From Bradyrhizobium sp. 4 (lineage in GTDB: Bacteria > Pseudomonadota > Alphaproteobacteria > Rhizobiales > Xanthobacteraceae), in contig NZ_CP064687.1 of assembly GCF_023100905.1 (NCBI RefSeq), forward strand, positions 62,001 to 126,000: a stretch of DNA of 64,000 bases, written 5' to 3'. The notes below the pieces were generated by a model that searched no databases, was not told the DNA's origin, and worked only from the letters and a program-made list of their open reading frames with translations. Position 1 is the stretch's first letter. Each line of letters begins with the position of its first letter. The position numbers and the translations under genes are program-made. Shown here piece after piece: positions 44,795 to 53,748 of the stretch.

Positions 44795-44840
44795 ATCAAT
44801 CAGAGCAGCGCGCCGCGCACAAATCCAGCTTGGGCGAGAA

Positions 44841-45194
44841 ATGCAGATTACGTTGATGAAAGGCAAAATCCATCGCGCCTCGGTCACCGAAGCCGACCTG
44901 CACTATGAAGGTTCGATTTCGATTGACCGTGCGCTGCTGAATGCTGCGGGATTCTTGATCAACGAACGCGTTGAAATCTACAACATCGACACTGGAGCGC
45001 GGTTTGCCACCTATGTGATCGAAGCGCCTACAGGGTCAGGTATCATAGGTCTGAATGGTGCGGCTGCCCGTCTCGCCATGCCCGGAGACAAAGTTATTAT
45101 CGTTGCATATGCCTCCTTTGACGAAGCCGACGCAAAAACGTTCAAGCCGCACGTTGTGCTGGTCGACCGAGACAATCGCATCTTGCCAGGCTGA
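44841..45194 (+). CDS. panD: aspartate 1-decarboxylase
   Basis: Pyruvoyl enzyme making beta-alanine from aspartate for pantothenate/CoA. 117 residues. MQITLMKGKIHRASVTEADLHYEGSISID has the self-cleavage site Gly24-Ser25, and NERVEIYNIDTGARFATYVI and GLNGAAARLAMPGDKVIIVAYA are conserved. Lies 46 bases after bioB and 70 before bioF. A pantothenate gene inside a biotin operon links two acyl-carrier cofactors; the only other pan gene here is the broken panC. Confidence 0.95.
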   Translation: MQITLMKGKIHRASVTEADLHYEGSISIDRALLNAAGFLINERVEIYNIDTGARFATYVIEAPTGSGIIGLNGAAARLAMPGDKVIIVAYASFDEADAKTFKPHVVLVDRDNRILPG

Positions 45195-45264
45195 AGCCGC
45201 GGGCCCGAAGTTCTTCCCTGCCATCAGAACCCTTGAGACACCAATCATACTGTCCGAGTGAAGA

Positions 45265-46419
45265 ATGAATCCAATCCATGCGACCAAAGTTGCCGATTAT
45301 GTCGCAGCCTTGCATGCCCTGAAAGAAGACGACCGGCTGCGCGGCCTCAAGCCGCGCGCGGGGATCGATTTCGCGTCGAACGACTATCTCGCGCTGGCGA
45401 GCGCGCCGCGCATGAAAAAGGCTGTCTTGGACGCGATCGAGGCCGGTACACCGATCGGTGCCGGCGGGTCGCGGCTTTTGCGCGGCAATTGCGAGGAGCA
45501 CGAACGTCTCGAAGCAGACGCTGCAAGTTTCTTTGGGGCGGAGACAGCGCTTTTTTTTGGCGGCGGTTATGTCGCAAATTTCGCTGTCCTGACAACGCTG
45601 CCGCAGCGAGGCGATTTTCTCGTTCTTGATGCTCTGGTGCACGCGAGTATTCATGAAGGCGCGCGAGCTGGCCGGGCCGACTTTCGGACAAGCTCGCATA
45701 ACGATCCGGAGTCGGTCGAAAGCGCGATTCGTGACTGGCGGGCCGGTGGCGGAATGGGCCGGATCTGGATCGTGGTCGAAAGTCTCTACAGCATGGACGG
45801 CGACTTTGCGCCTCTCACGGATATGGTCGCGCTCGCCGACCGGCATGATGCGTTCCTGATGGTAGACGAGGCCCACGCAACAGGCGTTTACGGCGAGCAG
45901 GGACGAGGACTCACCGCGCCCTATGAGGGACGCGAAAATCTGCTGGTCGTTCATACCTGCGGCAAGGCGCTGGGCGCGGCCGGCGCGCTCGTCACTGCGT
46001 CCGGCGTGCTGCGAGACTTTATGGTCAATCGTTGCCGTCCATTCATCTTCGCGACCGCGCCATCGCCGCTGATGGCTGTCGCCGTGAGGGAGGCGATTCT
46101 GATCCTGCAGCAGGAACCCGAGCGACAGCAGCGTCTCACCAAGCTGGTCGCGTTCTCGCATCGGGAGATGAGAGAGCGCGGCTGGAAAAGTCCTTCGGAT
46201 TCGCAGATCGTACCATGCATCGTAGGCGACAATGCGCGCACGATGCGGCTCGCCTCTGCATTGCAGGCGCGCGGGTTCGATATCCGCGGAATCCGGCCGC
46301 CAACCGTGCCGGCGGGCACGGCCCGGTTGCGAATTTCACTGACGCTTAACGTGGGGGAGGACGGCGTGCGTGCAATGCTCGATGCCTTGATCGAGGAGAC
46401 GAAAGGCGAGCTTCAATGA
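45265..46419 (+). CDS. bioF: 8-amino-7-oxononanoate synthase
   Basis: PLP enzyme joining a pimeloyl thioester and L-alanine in biotin synthesis. 384 residues. GIDFASNDYLALA, GAGGSRLLRGNCEEHERLE, FFGGGYVANFAVLTTL, VVESLYSMDGDFAPL, VDEAHATGVYG and VVHTCGKALGAAGALV (the PLP lysine) are all present. Stop overlaps the bioD start (ATGA), so translation is coupled. Confidence 0.95.
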   Translation: MNPIHATKVADYVAALHALKEDDRLRGLKPRAGIDFASNDYLALASAPRMKKAVLDAIEAGTPIGAGGSRLLRGNCEEHERLEADAASFFGAETALFFGGGYVANFAVLTTLPQRGDFLVLDALVHASIHEGARAGRADFRTSSHNDPESVESAIRDWRAGGGMGRIWIVVESLYSMDGDFAPLTDMVALADRHDAFLMVDEAHATGVYGEQGRGLTAPYEGRENLLVVHTCGKALGAAGALVTASGVLRDFMVNRCRPFIFATAPSPLMAVAVREAILILQQEPERQQRLTKLVAFSHREMRERGWKSPSDSQIVPCIVGDNARTMRLASALQARGFDIRGIRPPTVPAGTARLRISLTLNVGEDGVRAMLDALIEETKGELQ

Positions 46420-47048
46420 GTGTCAAAATCGTCGTGACGGGCACAGGTACCGGAATTGGAAAGACGGTGTTTTCCGCGGGGCTCGCCAATCTCCTCGGAG
46501 CGGACTATTGGAAGCCGATTCAGGCTGGTCTCGAAGGAGAGACCGATACCGAGGTCGTCGCTTGTCTTGGCGGCCTCTCAGCCGATCGCATCCTGCCGGA
46601 GCGTTACCGCCTTCAGACCCCCGCTTCGCCCCATCATTCTGCCGAACTTGACGGAGTTCGCATCGAGGCGGATTTGCTCGATGTGCCCGATACCGGGGAG
46701 CGGCCATTGGTGATCGAGGGCGCGGGCGGCCTGATGGTGCCGCTGAGCGGAGACACACTCTACATTGATGTCTTCGAGCGATGGAAGCTTCCAGTGGTGC
46801 TTTGCGCAAGCACAGCGCTGGGGACCATCAATCACTCGCTGCTGTCGATAGAGGCTCTCCGAAAACGTGAGATCCGCATTCTTGGGATGGCCTTCATTGG
46901 CGAAAGAAATGCTGAGACTCAGGTTGCGATTCGCGAGATGGGGCGGGTGCGCTGGCTAGGGCGATTGCCATGGCTTTCTCCCCTCACGGCAGACACGCTG
47001 CAGGCCGCATTCCAAGCCTCATTCCGTGCTGATGATTTCAATCCGTGA
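46416..47048 (+). CDS. bioD: dethiobiotin synthetase
   Basis: ATP-dependent carboxylation of diaminopelargonate to dethiobiotin. 210 residues. P-loop VTGTGTGIGKTVFSAGL, then YWKPIQAGLEGETDT, TPASPHHSAELDG, VIEGAGGLMVPL and ALGTINHSLLSIEALRKREI. Overlaps both neighbours by four bases. Length normal. Confidence 0.95.
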   Translation: MSVKIVVTGTGTGIGKTVFSAGLANLLGADYWKPIQAGLEGETDTEVVACLGGLSADRILPERYRLQTPASPHHSAELDGVRIEADLLDVPDTGERPLVIEGAGGLMVPLSGDTLYIDVFERWKLPVVLCASTALGTINHSLLSIEALRKREIRILGMAFIGERNAETQVAIREMGRVRWLGRLPWLSPLTADTLQAAFQASFRADDFNP

Positions 47049-48310
47049 TGCCGAAGACAAAGTCGCCGATCTGGCATCCGTTCACGCAACACGCGCTTCA
47101 AGGCGAAATGACAACGGTTGTACGTGCTGATGGTGCTTATCTGCACACAGCAGATGGACGCCGTATTATCGATGCAATCTCATCCTGGTGGGTGGTAACG
47201 CACGGTCACTGCCATCCACATATCGTAAGCGCCATTCAGGAACAAGCCGGTAAGCTCAATCAGATCATCTTTGCCGGCTATACCCACGATGCGGCTGAGG
47301 AGCTTGCTGCGCAACTGTTGAAGCTCGCACCCCGTGGTCTCGACTATGTCTTCTTCTCCGACAGTGGCTCTACCAGTGTCGAAGTCGCCTTGAAAATGGC
47401 ACTCGGGTATTGGCATAATATCGGTCAGCAGCGAAGACGCATTGTCGTAATGCAACATTCCTACCACGGCGATACGGTTGGGGCGATGTCCGTTGGTGCC
47501 AGAGGCGTGTTCAACGCGGCGTACGGTCCGCTGCTGTTCGATGTTACCTCGATCCCGTTCCCCGCGAGAGGTCGTGAGCAGGCGACACTCGCTGCGCTCG
47601 AGTCGGCATGCCGAAACGAAATGCCAGCCGCCTTTATTGTGGAACCTCTGATATTGGGGGCGGGCGGGATGCTGATGTACCCAGCCTGGGTGCTAACAGT
47701 GATGAAGCGGATCTGTGAGGCGTCGGACGTGCTGTTCATTGCCGACGAGGTCATGACCGGCTGGGGCCGCACCGGATCGCTATTTGCTTGCGAGCAGGCC
47801 AATGTCACGCCCGATATCGCTTGCTATTCGAAAGGTCTCACGGGAGGGGCGCTCCCACTCGCGGTTACGCTCTGCCGTGCGCACATTTTCGACGCGCATT
47901 ATTCGAAAGATCGTATGCGTACGTTCTATCATTCGAGTTCATATACGGCGAATCCGGTAGCCTGTGCCGCTGCAAAAGCGAACTTGGATCTTTGGTGGCA
48001 TCGGGACTCCCGCGAGCGCGCCGCTTCGCTCGCCGCCATGCAAGAACGGGCAATTGAGCCATTCCGCGCCGACGCGCGCTTTGAAAACGTTCGCCGTTCC
48101 GGGACCATCACAGCGCTTGATTTGAAAACGGGCGATGGCGGCTATTTGGCGGACATCGGTCCGAAGCTTCAGGCTTTCTTTAACGACCGAAATCTGCTGC
48201 TGCGCCCGCTCGGCAATACCATCTACGTGATGCCGCCCTATTGCGTCACCGCGGCAGATCTCGACGAAATCTACGCTGGCATCAGCGATGCAGCCGATGC
48301 GCTGGCTTGA
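47045..48310 (+). CDS. bioA: adenosylmethionine-8-amino-7-oxononanoate aminotransferase
   Basis: SAM-dependent PLP transaminase making diaminopelargonate. 421 residues. IWHPFTQHA, ISSWWVVTHGHCHPHI, VFFSDSGSTSVEVALKMAL, HSYHGDTVGAMSVG, FIADEVMTGWGRTGSLFACE, CYSKGLTGGALPLAVTL (PLP lysine) and TFYHSSSYTANPVACAAA match the family. Last gene of the operon; bioZ, which follows in some rhizobia, is absent. Confidence 0.95.
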   Translation: MMPKTKSPIWHPFTQHALQGEMTTVVRADGAYLHTADGRRIIDAISSWWVVTHGHCHPHIVSAIQEQAGKLNQIIFAGYTHDAAEELAAQLLKLAPRGLDYVFFSDSGSTSVEVALKMALGYWHNIGQQRRRIVVMQHSYHGDTVGAMSVGARGVFNAAYGPLLFDVTSIPFPARGREQATLAALESACRNEMPAAFIVEPLILGAGGMLMYPAWVLTVMKRICEASDVLFIADEVMTGWGRTGSLFACEQANVTPDIACYSKGLTGGALPLAVTLCRAHIFDAHYSKDRMRTFYHSSSYTANPVACAAAKANLDLWWHRDSRERAASLAAMQERAIEPFRADARFENVRRSGTITALDLKTGDGGYLADIGPKLQAFFNDRNLLLRPLGNTIYVMPPYCVTAADLDEIYAGISDAADALA

Positions 48311-48857
48311 AGGCGCGCTTTTCGAGTTCGGACTCGCGCTCCTCCTCCGTAGCGATTCTCATCATCTCAGAAAGAAGGCCGAAAGACGGTCTCCGGTACA
48401 AAGCACGCTTGCGTTAATGAAGTCCGTGACTTCCCGGGAATTGACCAATGAAGCTTGGGAGTGACGGACCATGTCGGTGGCGCAAGCCGGCTTGATGGCT
48501 CGCAGTTCCTGATGTCAGTCCGCATCAGATTTTTGATCTTGCTGCCGCCGCGGGGCTTCCGGCACGATCACGAAGCAGGACCAGTGCTGACCGCAGGTCT
48601 CCAACAGCAGAGGCGTTGAAATCCACCGAAGAAGCCGGAGATCCAACAGCATTTGGGCGCGATCACGGGACTTATTGGATTGATCGATTGTCTGAAGTGC
48701 TCCAATGTAATGCTGAAACGACGCAAATGTGAAGCCGAGACAACACTCTCATTTGATCGAGACTGTTCGTTGCGTACAATGTCTGGGGAACAAAGGCGCA
48801 AGATCTGGCAAAGTCAGCGTGCCACAGCCAGAACATGGGGCAACGCCGCTGGGAGAT
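48311..48857. other. gap after bioA, no gene supported
   Basis: About 550 bases. Short frames lack ribosome binding sites. No clear terminator follows bioA. Confidence 0.35.
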
Positions 48858-48980
48858 ATGATGTTGGACCGCGACGGTGACTTGATCTTTCAGCTTCTGC
48901 TTTACCTTAGTCTAGTGCTTATTGTTGCGTCTCTGATGGGCTTAAGCGCGGCGGGGATTGCAGCATGGTCGAGCGAATGA
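48858..48980 (+). CDS. small membrane peptide (40 residues)
   Basis: MMLDRDGDLIFQLLLYLSLVLIVASLMGLSAAGIAAWSSE: an acidic head, one long hydrophobic helix and a short tail. GGGAG lies directly upstream. The stop overlaps the start of the next small gene (ATGA at 48977), implying coupled translation. Size and layout recall small membrane toxins or leader peptides, but no function is shown. Confidence 0.5.
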   Translation: MMLDRDGDLIFQLLLYLSLVLIVASLMGLSAAGIAAWSSE

Positions 48981-49159
48981 CCGTCAGCAAGTATCAGTTC
49001 GCGGGCGAGCTGCGGCAGTTGATCGAGACGCACATCGGCCCGTCGAGCACGTTCGAAGACTACGTCCTCATAATCGGGGAGCTGGAAGGGGCGAAGAACA
49101 GGCTGGAGCTGGAGTCCGAGAAGTTCTCGGACGAGGAGGTTGACGCCTGCGAACTATAG
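48977..49159 (+). CDS. small acidic protein coupled to the membrane peptide (60 residues)
   Basis: MTVSKYQFAGELRQLIETHIGPSSTFEDYVLIIGELEGAKNRLELESEKFSDEEVDACEL, soluble, acidic, helical. The start at 48977 overlaps the previous stop; an earlier ATG at 48965 is in frame. Partner of the 40-residue peptide by position. Not recognised. Confidence 0.55.
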   Translation: MTVSKYQFAGELRQLIETHIGPSSTFEDYVLIIGELEGAKNRLELESEKFSDEEVDACEL

Positions 49160-49414
49160 CGAGCGCTTTGCACTGCACAGATCCGGTAGGCGGAGGCGGT
49201 CACGCACGATATGTCGATTGAGCAATTTGCGCCAGCCGCTCATCCTTCGCCGTGAGATGCTGCGCATTCTGAGCTCGGTGGACTGACCGCGAGCAATCAT
49301 AATCGGGTGGAATAGCGGCGCTGCGCCGGCAGCGCGCCTCAGAACCGACCTATCACGCGGCTGAATGCCGGAATCGAGTAGATATCCAAAGTGGATAGAC
49401 GCCGGGGGGCTACA

Positions 49415-49660
49415 ATGGCTAAGGACAGGCTAACTGCGTTTGAGATCGATGACACTCAAACAGTCGATCAAAATATTTCTGCATTCACGAGCGAACTCAA
49501 GACAGTCGATGATGCTATCGCAAGAGTTTTGTCTGCGTCGCTCTCCAAGATCAGCCTAGAAATCCCATTCGATCAAGGCGAACTGCTTGACGCATTGTAC
49601 GCGGCGACCGCGCCCGTCGAGCCCGAACAACCTTTCTCCAGCCATGGCGCCGCACAATGA
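49415..49660 (+). CDS. small partner of the Rad50-like ATPase (81 residues)
   Basis: MAKDRLTAFEIDDTQTVDQNISAFTSELKTVDDAIARVLSASLSKI, then EIPFDQGELLDALYAATAPVEPEQPF. Acidic and helical, no known domain. GGGGGG precedes the ATG at 49415. Its stop overlaps the ATPase start (ATGA), so the pair forms a tight two-gene operon. Likely an accessory or regulatory subunit; function not known to me. Confidence 0.7.
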   Translation: MAKDRLTAFEIDDTQTVDQNISAFTSELKTVDDAIARVLSASLSKISLEIPFDQGELLDALYAATAPVEPEQPFSSHGAAQ

Positions 49661-52128
49661 GCGGTTGGTATCTTCAAAGGGTCTCCATCGAAGGGTTTCG
49701 CGGCATCAACAACGAGGGCGCACCGCTCGTACTCAAACTCAAGCCGGATTGCGTCAACTCGATTTCCGCGCCCAACGGGGTCGGAAAGACATCAATCTTC
49801 GACGCCATCGTTTATGCGATTACCGGTCGAATTCCGAAGTTGGAGGATCTACCGGCAGCCGAAAAGGGACCATCCTACTATCTTAACCGCTTCCATAGTG
49901 GTGGCGTCGGGACCGTCGCTCTGACCTTGGAGCCGGCCGCCGGTGGCGCGGAGGTCACCATAACCGTCCAGCGCGATGCCGCAGGCGCCCGGACTGTCTC
50001 GGCGAGCAACGGCGCAGATGGAGACGCCATTCTCGCTGATATCAATCGCGAGTTCGTCCTCCTTGACGGAAAGACCTTTCAGGACTTCATCGACTTTTCA
50101 CCGCAGAAGCGCGGTCGATCGTTTGCCGGACTGCTCGGTCTGAAGCGTTACTCCGCCTTGCGACAGGGTCTTGCGTCGCTTGCGAACACGAAGGCATTCA
50201 ACAACCACTTCGGCGTGGCCGCCAAGGAGGCCACTCAAAACAGCGCGACCGTTACCGCACAGCGCGCCCGGGCCAACATCAAGGAGGCCTACACGGCGCT
50301 GGTCGCAGACGAGTATGATCCGGCGGAAGCCGAAAGGACGATGCTCGCGAAGGCTCATTCCGCCCTTCATGGCGTCGAGCTGCTTAGGCCGATTTGCGAG
50401 GGTCGCACGTTCGAGGAGATCGACCCGTCGGCTTGCGTCGATGCCGCAAAGACCGCCGAGGGTGGTGAGGCAAGAGAACAGCTCGCGAAAATCCTCCGCG
50501 ATCAAACGAGTTGGATTGACGCGGCGAAAACCGCGCCAAGCGAAGAGGATGCTGGGCGTCTGATCGAGCTAGCGGACGCCCGCGACACTGCGCTGCAGGT
50601 CACCCAAGGGGATCTGTTCCATCAGCTCTACGGCCTCAGCGAAACCATCCTTGCCGATGACTCCTGGGCGGATAAGTGCGTCTGCCCGGCGTGCGACCGA
50701 TTGGACACCAATTCGGTTCTCAATCATGTTCGTCGTAAACTCGCCGACTTCGAGGCGGTTGAGGCGGCTTCGGCTAATCTGGTTCAAGAGTGGACCGAAA
50801 GGGGCTGGAATCAACTCGAAGACCTGGAGCGGTTAGGTCGCCGACCTGAAGAGGTGGCCCACCTTGCCGAGGCAAAGGACATCGGCGTCAAGGGAACCCT
50901 CGACGGCACGCGTGCACGTGCCGTTACTGAATGGCTGAAGACGCTGACCGATCGTGCCGACGCGAAGGTCGCAGAGCTCACGGATAGCAAGATGGCTCTG
51001 GAGAAGAGCTTGCCCGACAAACTCACGGCCGTTGTCGAAAAGGCTGAAGCCGCACGTCGTCTTCAGACGAATCTGTCGGACTTGCGCGCCGCCATGAAGG
51101 TGTATTCCGCCGTCGGCGCGGAGCTTGCGCGTATCGCCCGGGTAAAGACCTTTCTCGACGCCGCGAGCTCATCGTTCGCCAGCTCTGAATCCGCTACAAG
51201 CGCGCGTCGGCTCATCGCCATAGAACCGGTCACGCGGACCATCTTCGCGGCGATCATGTTCACCGATGTCGTGCCAGCACTGAAGAAGCGTGTCGGTAGC
51301 GAGGATCTCTCTATCTCCCTCGCACAATTCTGGACCCTGCCAGACATTTCAGCTCAAGCCGTTCTCTCTGAGAGCAATCGCAACGCATTTGCGATCAGCG
51401 TCTACTTGGCGGCAGCGTCGCTCTACGGGGCGGGGGCCAAGTTTCTCATTCTCGATGATGTAACATCGAGCCTCGATTCCGGGCACCAGTTTCATTTGAT
51501 GAACGTGATCAAAGGACAATTTGCCCGCCCCGGCGTCCCCAGCGGTCCACAGGTAGTTCTGCTGAGCCATGACACCGTTCTCGAAAAGCTGTTCAACACT
51601 AACGCGAATGAGGGAGAGTGGTGGCATCAATGCATCCAGGGCACCGCGCGGACGGCCGTCCTGCCGCAGTCGGGTGCGATCCACAAAGTCCGCGATGCAA
51701 CCCACGCCTTTCTCGACACCGGTAATACGGACGATGCTGCTCCGCGGATCAGGCAGTATCTGGAGTTCAAACTCGAGGAAGTCATCTCAAAGGTCGGCGT
51801 ACCCGTACCGATTGCCATTGCTTTTAACGACGACAAACATATGGCAAAGAACTTGATCGACGCCATCAAGGCAGCTGTCGATCTCCACGATGCTGCTCGC
51901 CGCCTGGTGTTGGAGCCTGCCCAGATCACCGGTCTCGGCACCGCTGTAGCGACCATCGTGAGCAACTACCTGTCCCACTGGTCCACTGGTCAGACCCACG
52001 CCTTCACTGCCCCTTCCTTGAAAGGGGTGATGCAGGCGATTGAGAGTTTCGCAAGCTGCTTTCAGTTCGAGCACCCAGCCGGCTCGGGTCAGTACCGCTA
52101 CTATCGCTCGCTTAGCCAAAAGTTTTGA
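49657..52128 (+). CDS. Rad50/SMC-like AAA ATPase, putative defence or DNA-repair protein
   Basis: 823 residues. N-terminal WYLQRVSIEGFRGINNEG and Walker A SAPNGVGKTSIFDAIVYAITG (about 36-56). A middle region rich in coiled-coil-like helices contains CVCPAC at 341-346, a hook-like cysteine motif. The ABC signature is LSESNRNAFAISVYLAAASLYG (about 570-591) and Walker B is FLILDDVTSSLDSG (Asp 600/601), followed by the switch His in VVLLSHDTVLEK. A C-terminal domain of about 180 residues follows that I cannot assign. Such stand-alone ATPases with a small partner are frequent among phage-defence cassettes, but no effector nuclease is adjacent. Confidence 0.85.
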   Translation: MSGWYLQRVSIEGFRGINNEGAPLVLKLKPDCVNSISAPNGVGKTSIFDAIVYAITGRIPKLEDLPAAEKGPSYYLNRFHSGGVGTVALTLEPAAGGAEVTITVQRDAAGARTVSASNGADGDAILADINREFVLLDGKTFQDFIDFSPQKRGRSFAGLLGLKRYSALRQGLASLANTKAFNNHFGVAAKEATQNSATVTAQRARANIKEAYTALVADEYDPAEAERTMLAKAHSALHGVELLRPICEGRTFEEIDPSACVDAAKTAEGGEAREQLAKILRDQTSWIDAAKTAPSEEDAGRLIELADARDTALQVTQGDLFHQLYGLSETILADDSWADKCVCPACDRLDTNSVLNHVRRKLADFEAVEAASANLVQEWTERGWNQLEDLERLGRRPEEVAHLAEAKDIGVKGTLDGTRARAVTEWLKTLTDRADAKVAELTDSKMALEKSLPDKLTAVVEKAEAARRLQTNLSDLRAAMKVYSAVGAELARIARVKTFLDAASSSFASSESATSARRLIAIEPVTRTIFAAIMFTDVVPALKKRVGSEDLSISLAQFWTLPDISAQAVLSESNRNAFAISVYLAAASLYGAGAKFLILDDVTSSLDSGHQFHLMNVIKGQFARPGVPSGPQVVLLSHDTVLEKLFNTNANEGEWWHQCIQGTARTAVLPQSGAIHKVRDATHAFLDTGNTDDAAPRIRQYLEFKLEEVISKVGVPVPIAIAFNDDKHMAKNLIDAIKAAVDLHDAARRLVLEPAQITGLGTAVATIVSNYLSHWSTGQTHAFTAPSLKGVMQAIESFASCFQFEHPAGSGQYRYYRSLSQKF

Positions 52129-52175
52129 ACATCGGTGGTGAGGTCCTCTTGCCGGCACCGATGAGCCCGGCCTGA

Positions 52176-52379
52176 TTAGCGGTCAACGCCATCGAAAATA
52201 GATCGCCTCGCAGGAGCCGCAGGTGCAACCGGCTTCGGTTCTTGTTCGCGCGGAACTGGAGACATGTAGTTCCACTCAGCCTGATGGTCAGGTTTGTCCT
52301 CGGCCTCCTTGCGGAGTTTCACTATCCCGAGCGGCCTGCGAACCTGCCAGCGCTGAAGCCACTCGCGAACTGGCCACAA
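52176..52379 (-). CDS. possible small hypothetical protein (67 codons)
   Basis: REWLQRWQVRRPLGIVKLRKEAEDKPDHQAEWNYMSPVPREQEPKPVAPAAPARRSIFDGVDR reads as a plausible short protein ending in a Pro/Ala linker, but the start would be a TTG and no Shine-Dalgarno is evident. Convergent with the ATPase. Confidence 0.3.
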   Translation of the reverse strand: MWPVREWLQRWQVRRPLGIVKLRKEAEDKPDHQAEWNYMSPVPREQEPKPVAPAAPARRSIFDGVDR

Positions 52380-52419
52380 TTCAAGCCGCGAGATTTGCGG
52401 TAGCTAGAAGGTCATTGGA

Positions 52420-52935
52420 ATGCGTCGAACCTCTGTCGCATTGATTATCGCCATTCTGTCGAGCGTAGCGTTGGCCGACGATTTTGTCGGCCAGGCCAGT
52501 GTTATCGACGGCGACACATTGGAAATACATGGAGTGCGCATCCGGCTCTGGGGCATCGATGCACCGGAGAGCGGCCAGCTGTGCCGTGGCGACGACAGCT
52601 TACAATATCGGTGTGGTGCTCAGGCGGCGAACGACCTTGACGCCTTCATTGGCCGCAGTGCCGTCAATTGTGTTCCAGTCAGCCTCGACCCGTATGGCCG
52701 CACCGTCGCGACCTGCTCGGTCGCAGGCAAGGATCTCGGTGGTTGGCTTGTACGCAACGGTCTTGCGCTGGATTGGCCCCAATACTCGAAGGGCAGGTAT
52801 CACGAAGCTCAGCGCGAGGCTGAGCGCGCGGGCCGAGGACTTTGGAAGGGCAGCTACGTCGAGCCGTGGCTCTATCGTGCATGCATCCGCGCAAGTGGAA
52901 AGCCGTCCGCCTGTTCGGACGATGCCCATCCTTGA
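52420..52935 (+). CDS. secreted thermonuclease-family (SNase-like) protein
   Basis: 171 residues. Signal peptide MRRTSVALIIAILSSVALA, then the staphylococcal-nuclease OB-fold: VIDGDTLEIHGVRIRLWGIDAPESGQLC (Ca2+-binding Asp), DPYGRTVATCSVAGKDLGGWLVRNGLALDWPQYSKGRYHEAQREAERAGRGLWKGSYVEPWLYR. Catalytic Arg/Glu positions appear conserved. Six or more cysteines suggest periplasmic disulfides. These proteins are widespread in rhizobia with no settled role. Confidence 0.9.
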   Translation: MRRTSVALIIAILSSVALADDFVGQASVIDGDTLEIHGVRIRLWGIDAPESGQLCRGDDSLQYRCGAQAANDLDAFIGRSAVNCVPVSLDPYGRTVATCSVAGKDLGGWLVRNGLALDWPQYSKGRYHEAQREAERAGRGLWKGSYVEPWLYRACIRASGKPSACSDDAHP

Positions 52936-53748
52936 TGCGATCCTCGCAAGGCGCCAATCCACAACGTGGGTTGGCCGATCACCGCACTTGGGCAGGTGGC
53001 TCTGGGGCCGTTTAGGCGGCTCACGCTACCCATCATTCCCAATCACCTCACTGCAAATGGGAATGAAATGGTTGCAGCGACAGGTGAATTGCCGGCCTCT
53101 GGTTACGCGCTTGAAGTGGACGGCCGGCTCAACGCCGAATTTGCAACCACAGACGGCGCCAGGGCAGGTGGAAGAACTAAAGAAGCGTTTTCCCATGCTT
53201 CAGATCAGGATCTATGAGGCGCAAACCAATGCCGCGAGGAAATCTAGGTCCTCCGACTTAAGCCCTGGTGGAATTCTTCCGCTTGTGCGCGTGCGGCTTC
53301 CGCCGCATCGGGCTCTCGTTGAACCGAGCCGCGTTGCGTCTCGGCCGTCCGGCTTCGATCCCTCGCGCAAGAGCCGCGGAGCTCCTCGCCGGGGGCACTC
53401 GGGAAAGGGGCTCGCCTGCGGCGATCGCTATCACTGCCCCGTTCCCGGGTGCCACTATTGAACCGGTCTCGTCGCTGCACTCGGACCCGCGTGCCCCTTC
53501 GGGTCGCTATGCTCACGCTCTCCGGGTGCCATTTCCCGTCGAGGCGATGCGCTCTTGGCGCACGCCCGGTCGGGCCTGCGGCCCCAGGCATCTCAGTATC
53601 TAGTTCTGAAAACTTGGGACGGAAGGCGGACCGGGTCGCAAATGTCGCATTCTGAATGAGAGGCTGAGAGTAAGAGTGTCGCGCGGTTTTGCCGTGACGG
53701 GTTACAGGCTGCGAGAGAGGCTCGCGGCGCCCGTCGCGGAGATCCGCG
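52936..53748. other. gap between nuclease and ardC with one small broken frame
   Basis: No intact gene. It contains a possible decayed small gene (53068-53262, listed separately). The last 100 bases (GAGAGGCT, GAGAGAGGCTCGCGGCGCCCGTCGCGGAGA) resemble the leader at 61.96-62.05 kb before the parB-like gene. Confidence 0.5.
53068..53262 (+). pseudogene. frameshifted small hypothetical gene
   Basis: GYALEVDGRLNAEFATTDGARAG in one frame is continued in another by VEELKKRFPMLQIRIYEAQTN, a layout common in small rhizobial proteins (ELKRRFPMLQ). A one-base shift lies near 53170 and the stop is lost. Confidence 0.4.

Noticed and set aside
45142..46161. 339-codon minus-strand frame opposite bioF
   Set aside because: Antisense shadow of bioF, no motif, no ribosome binding site.
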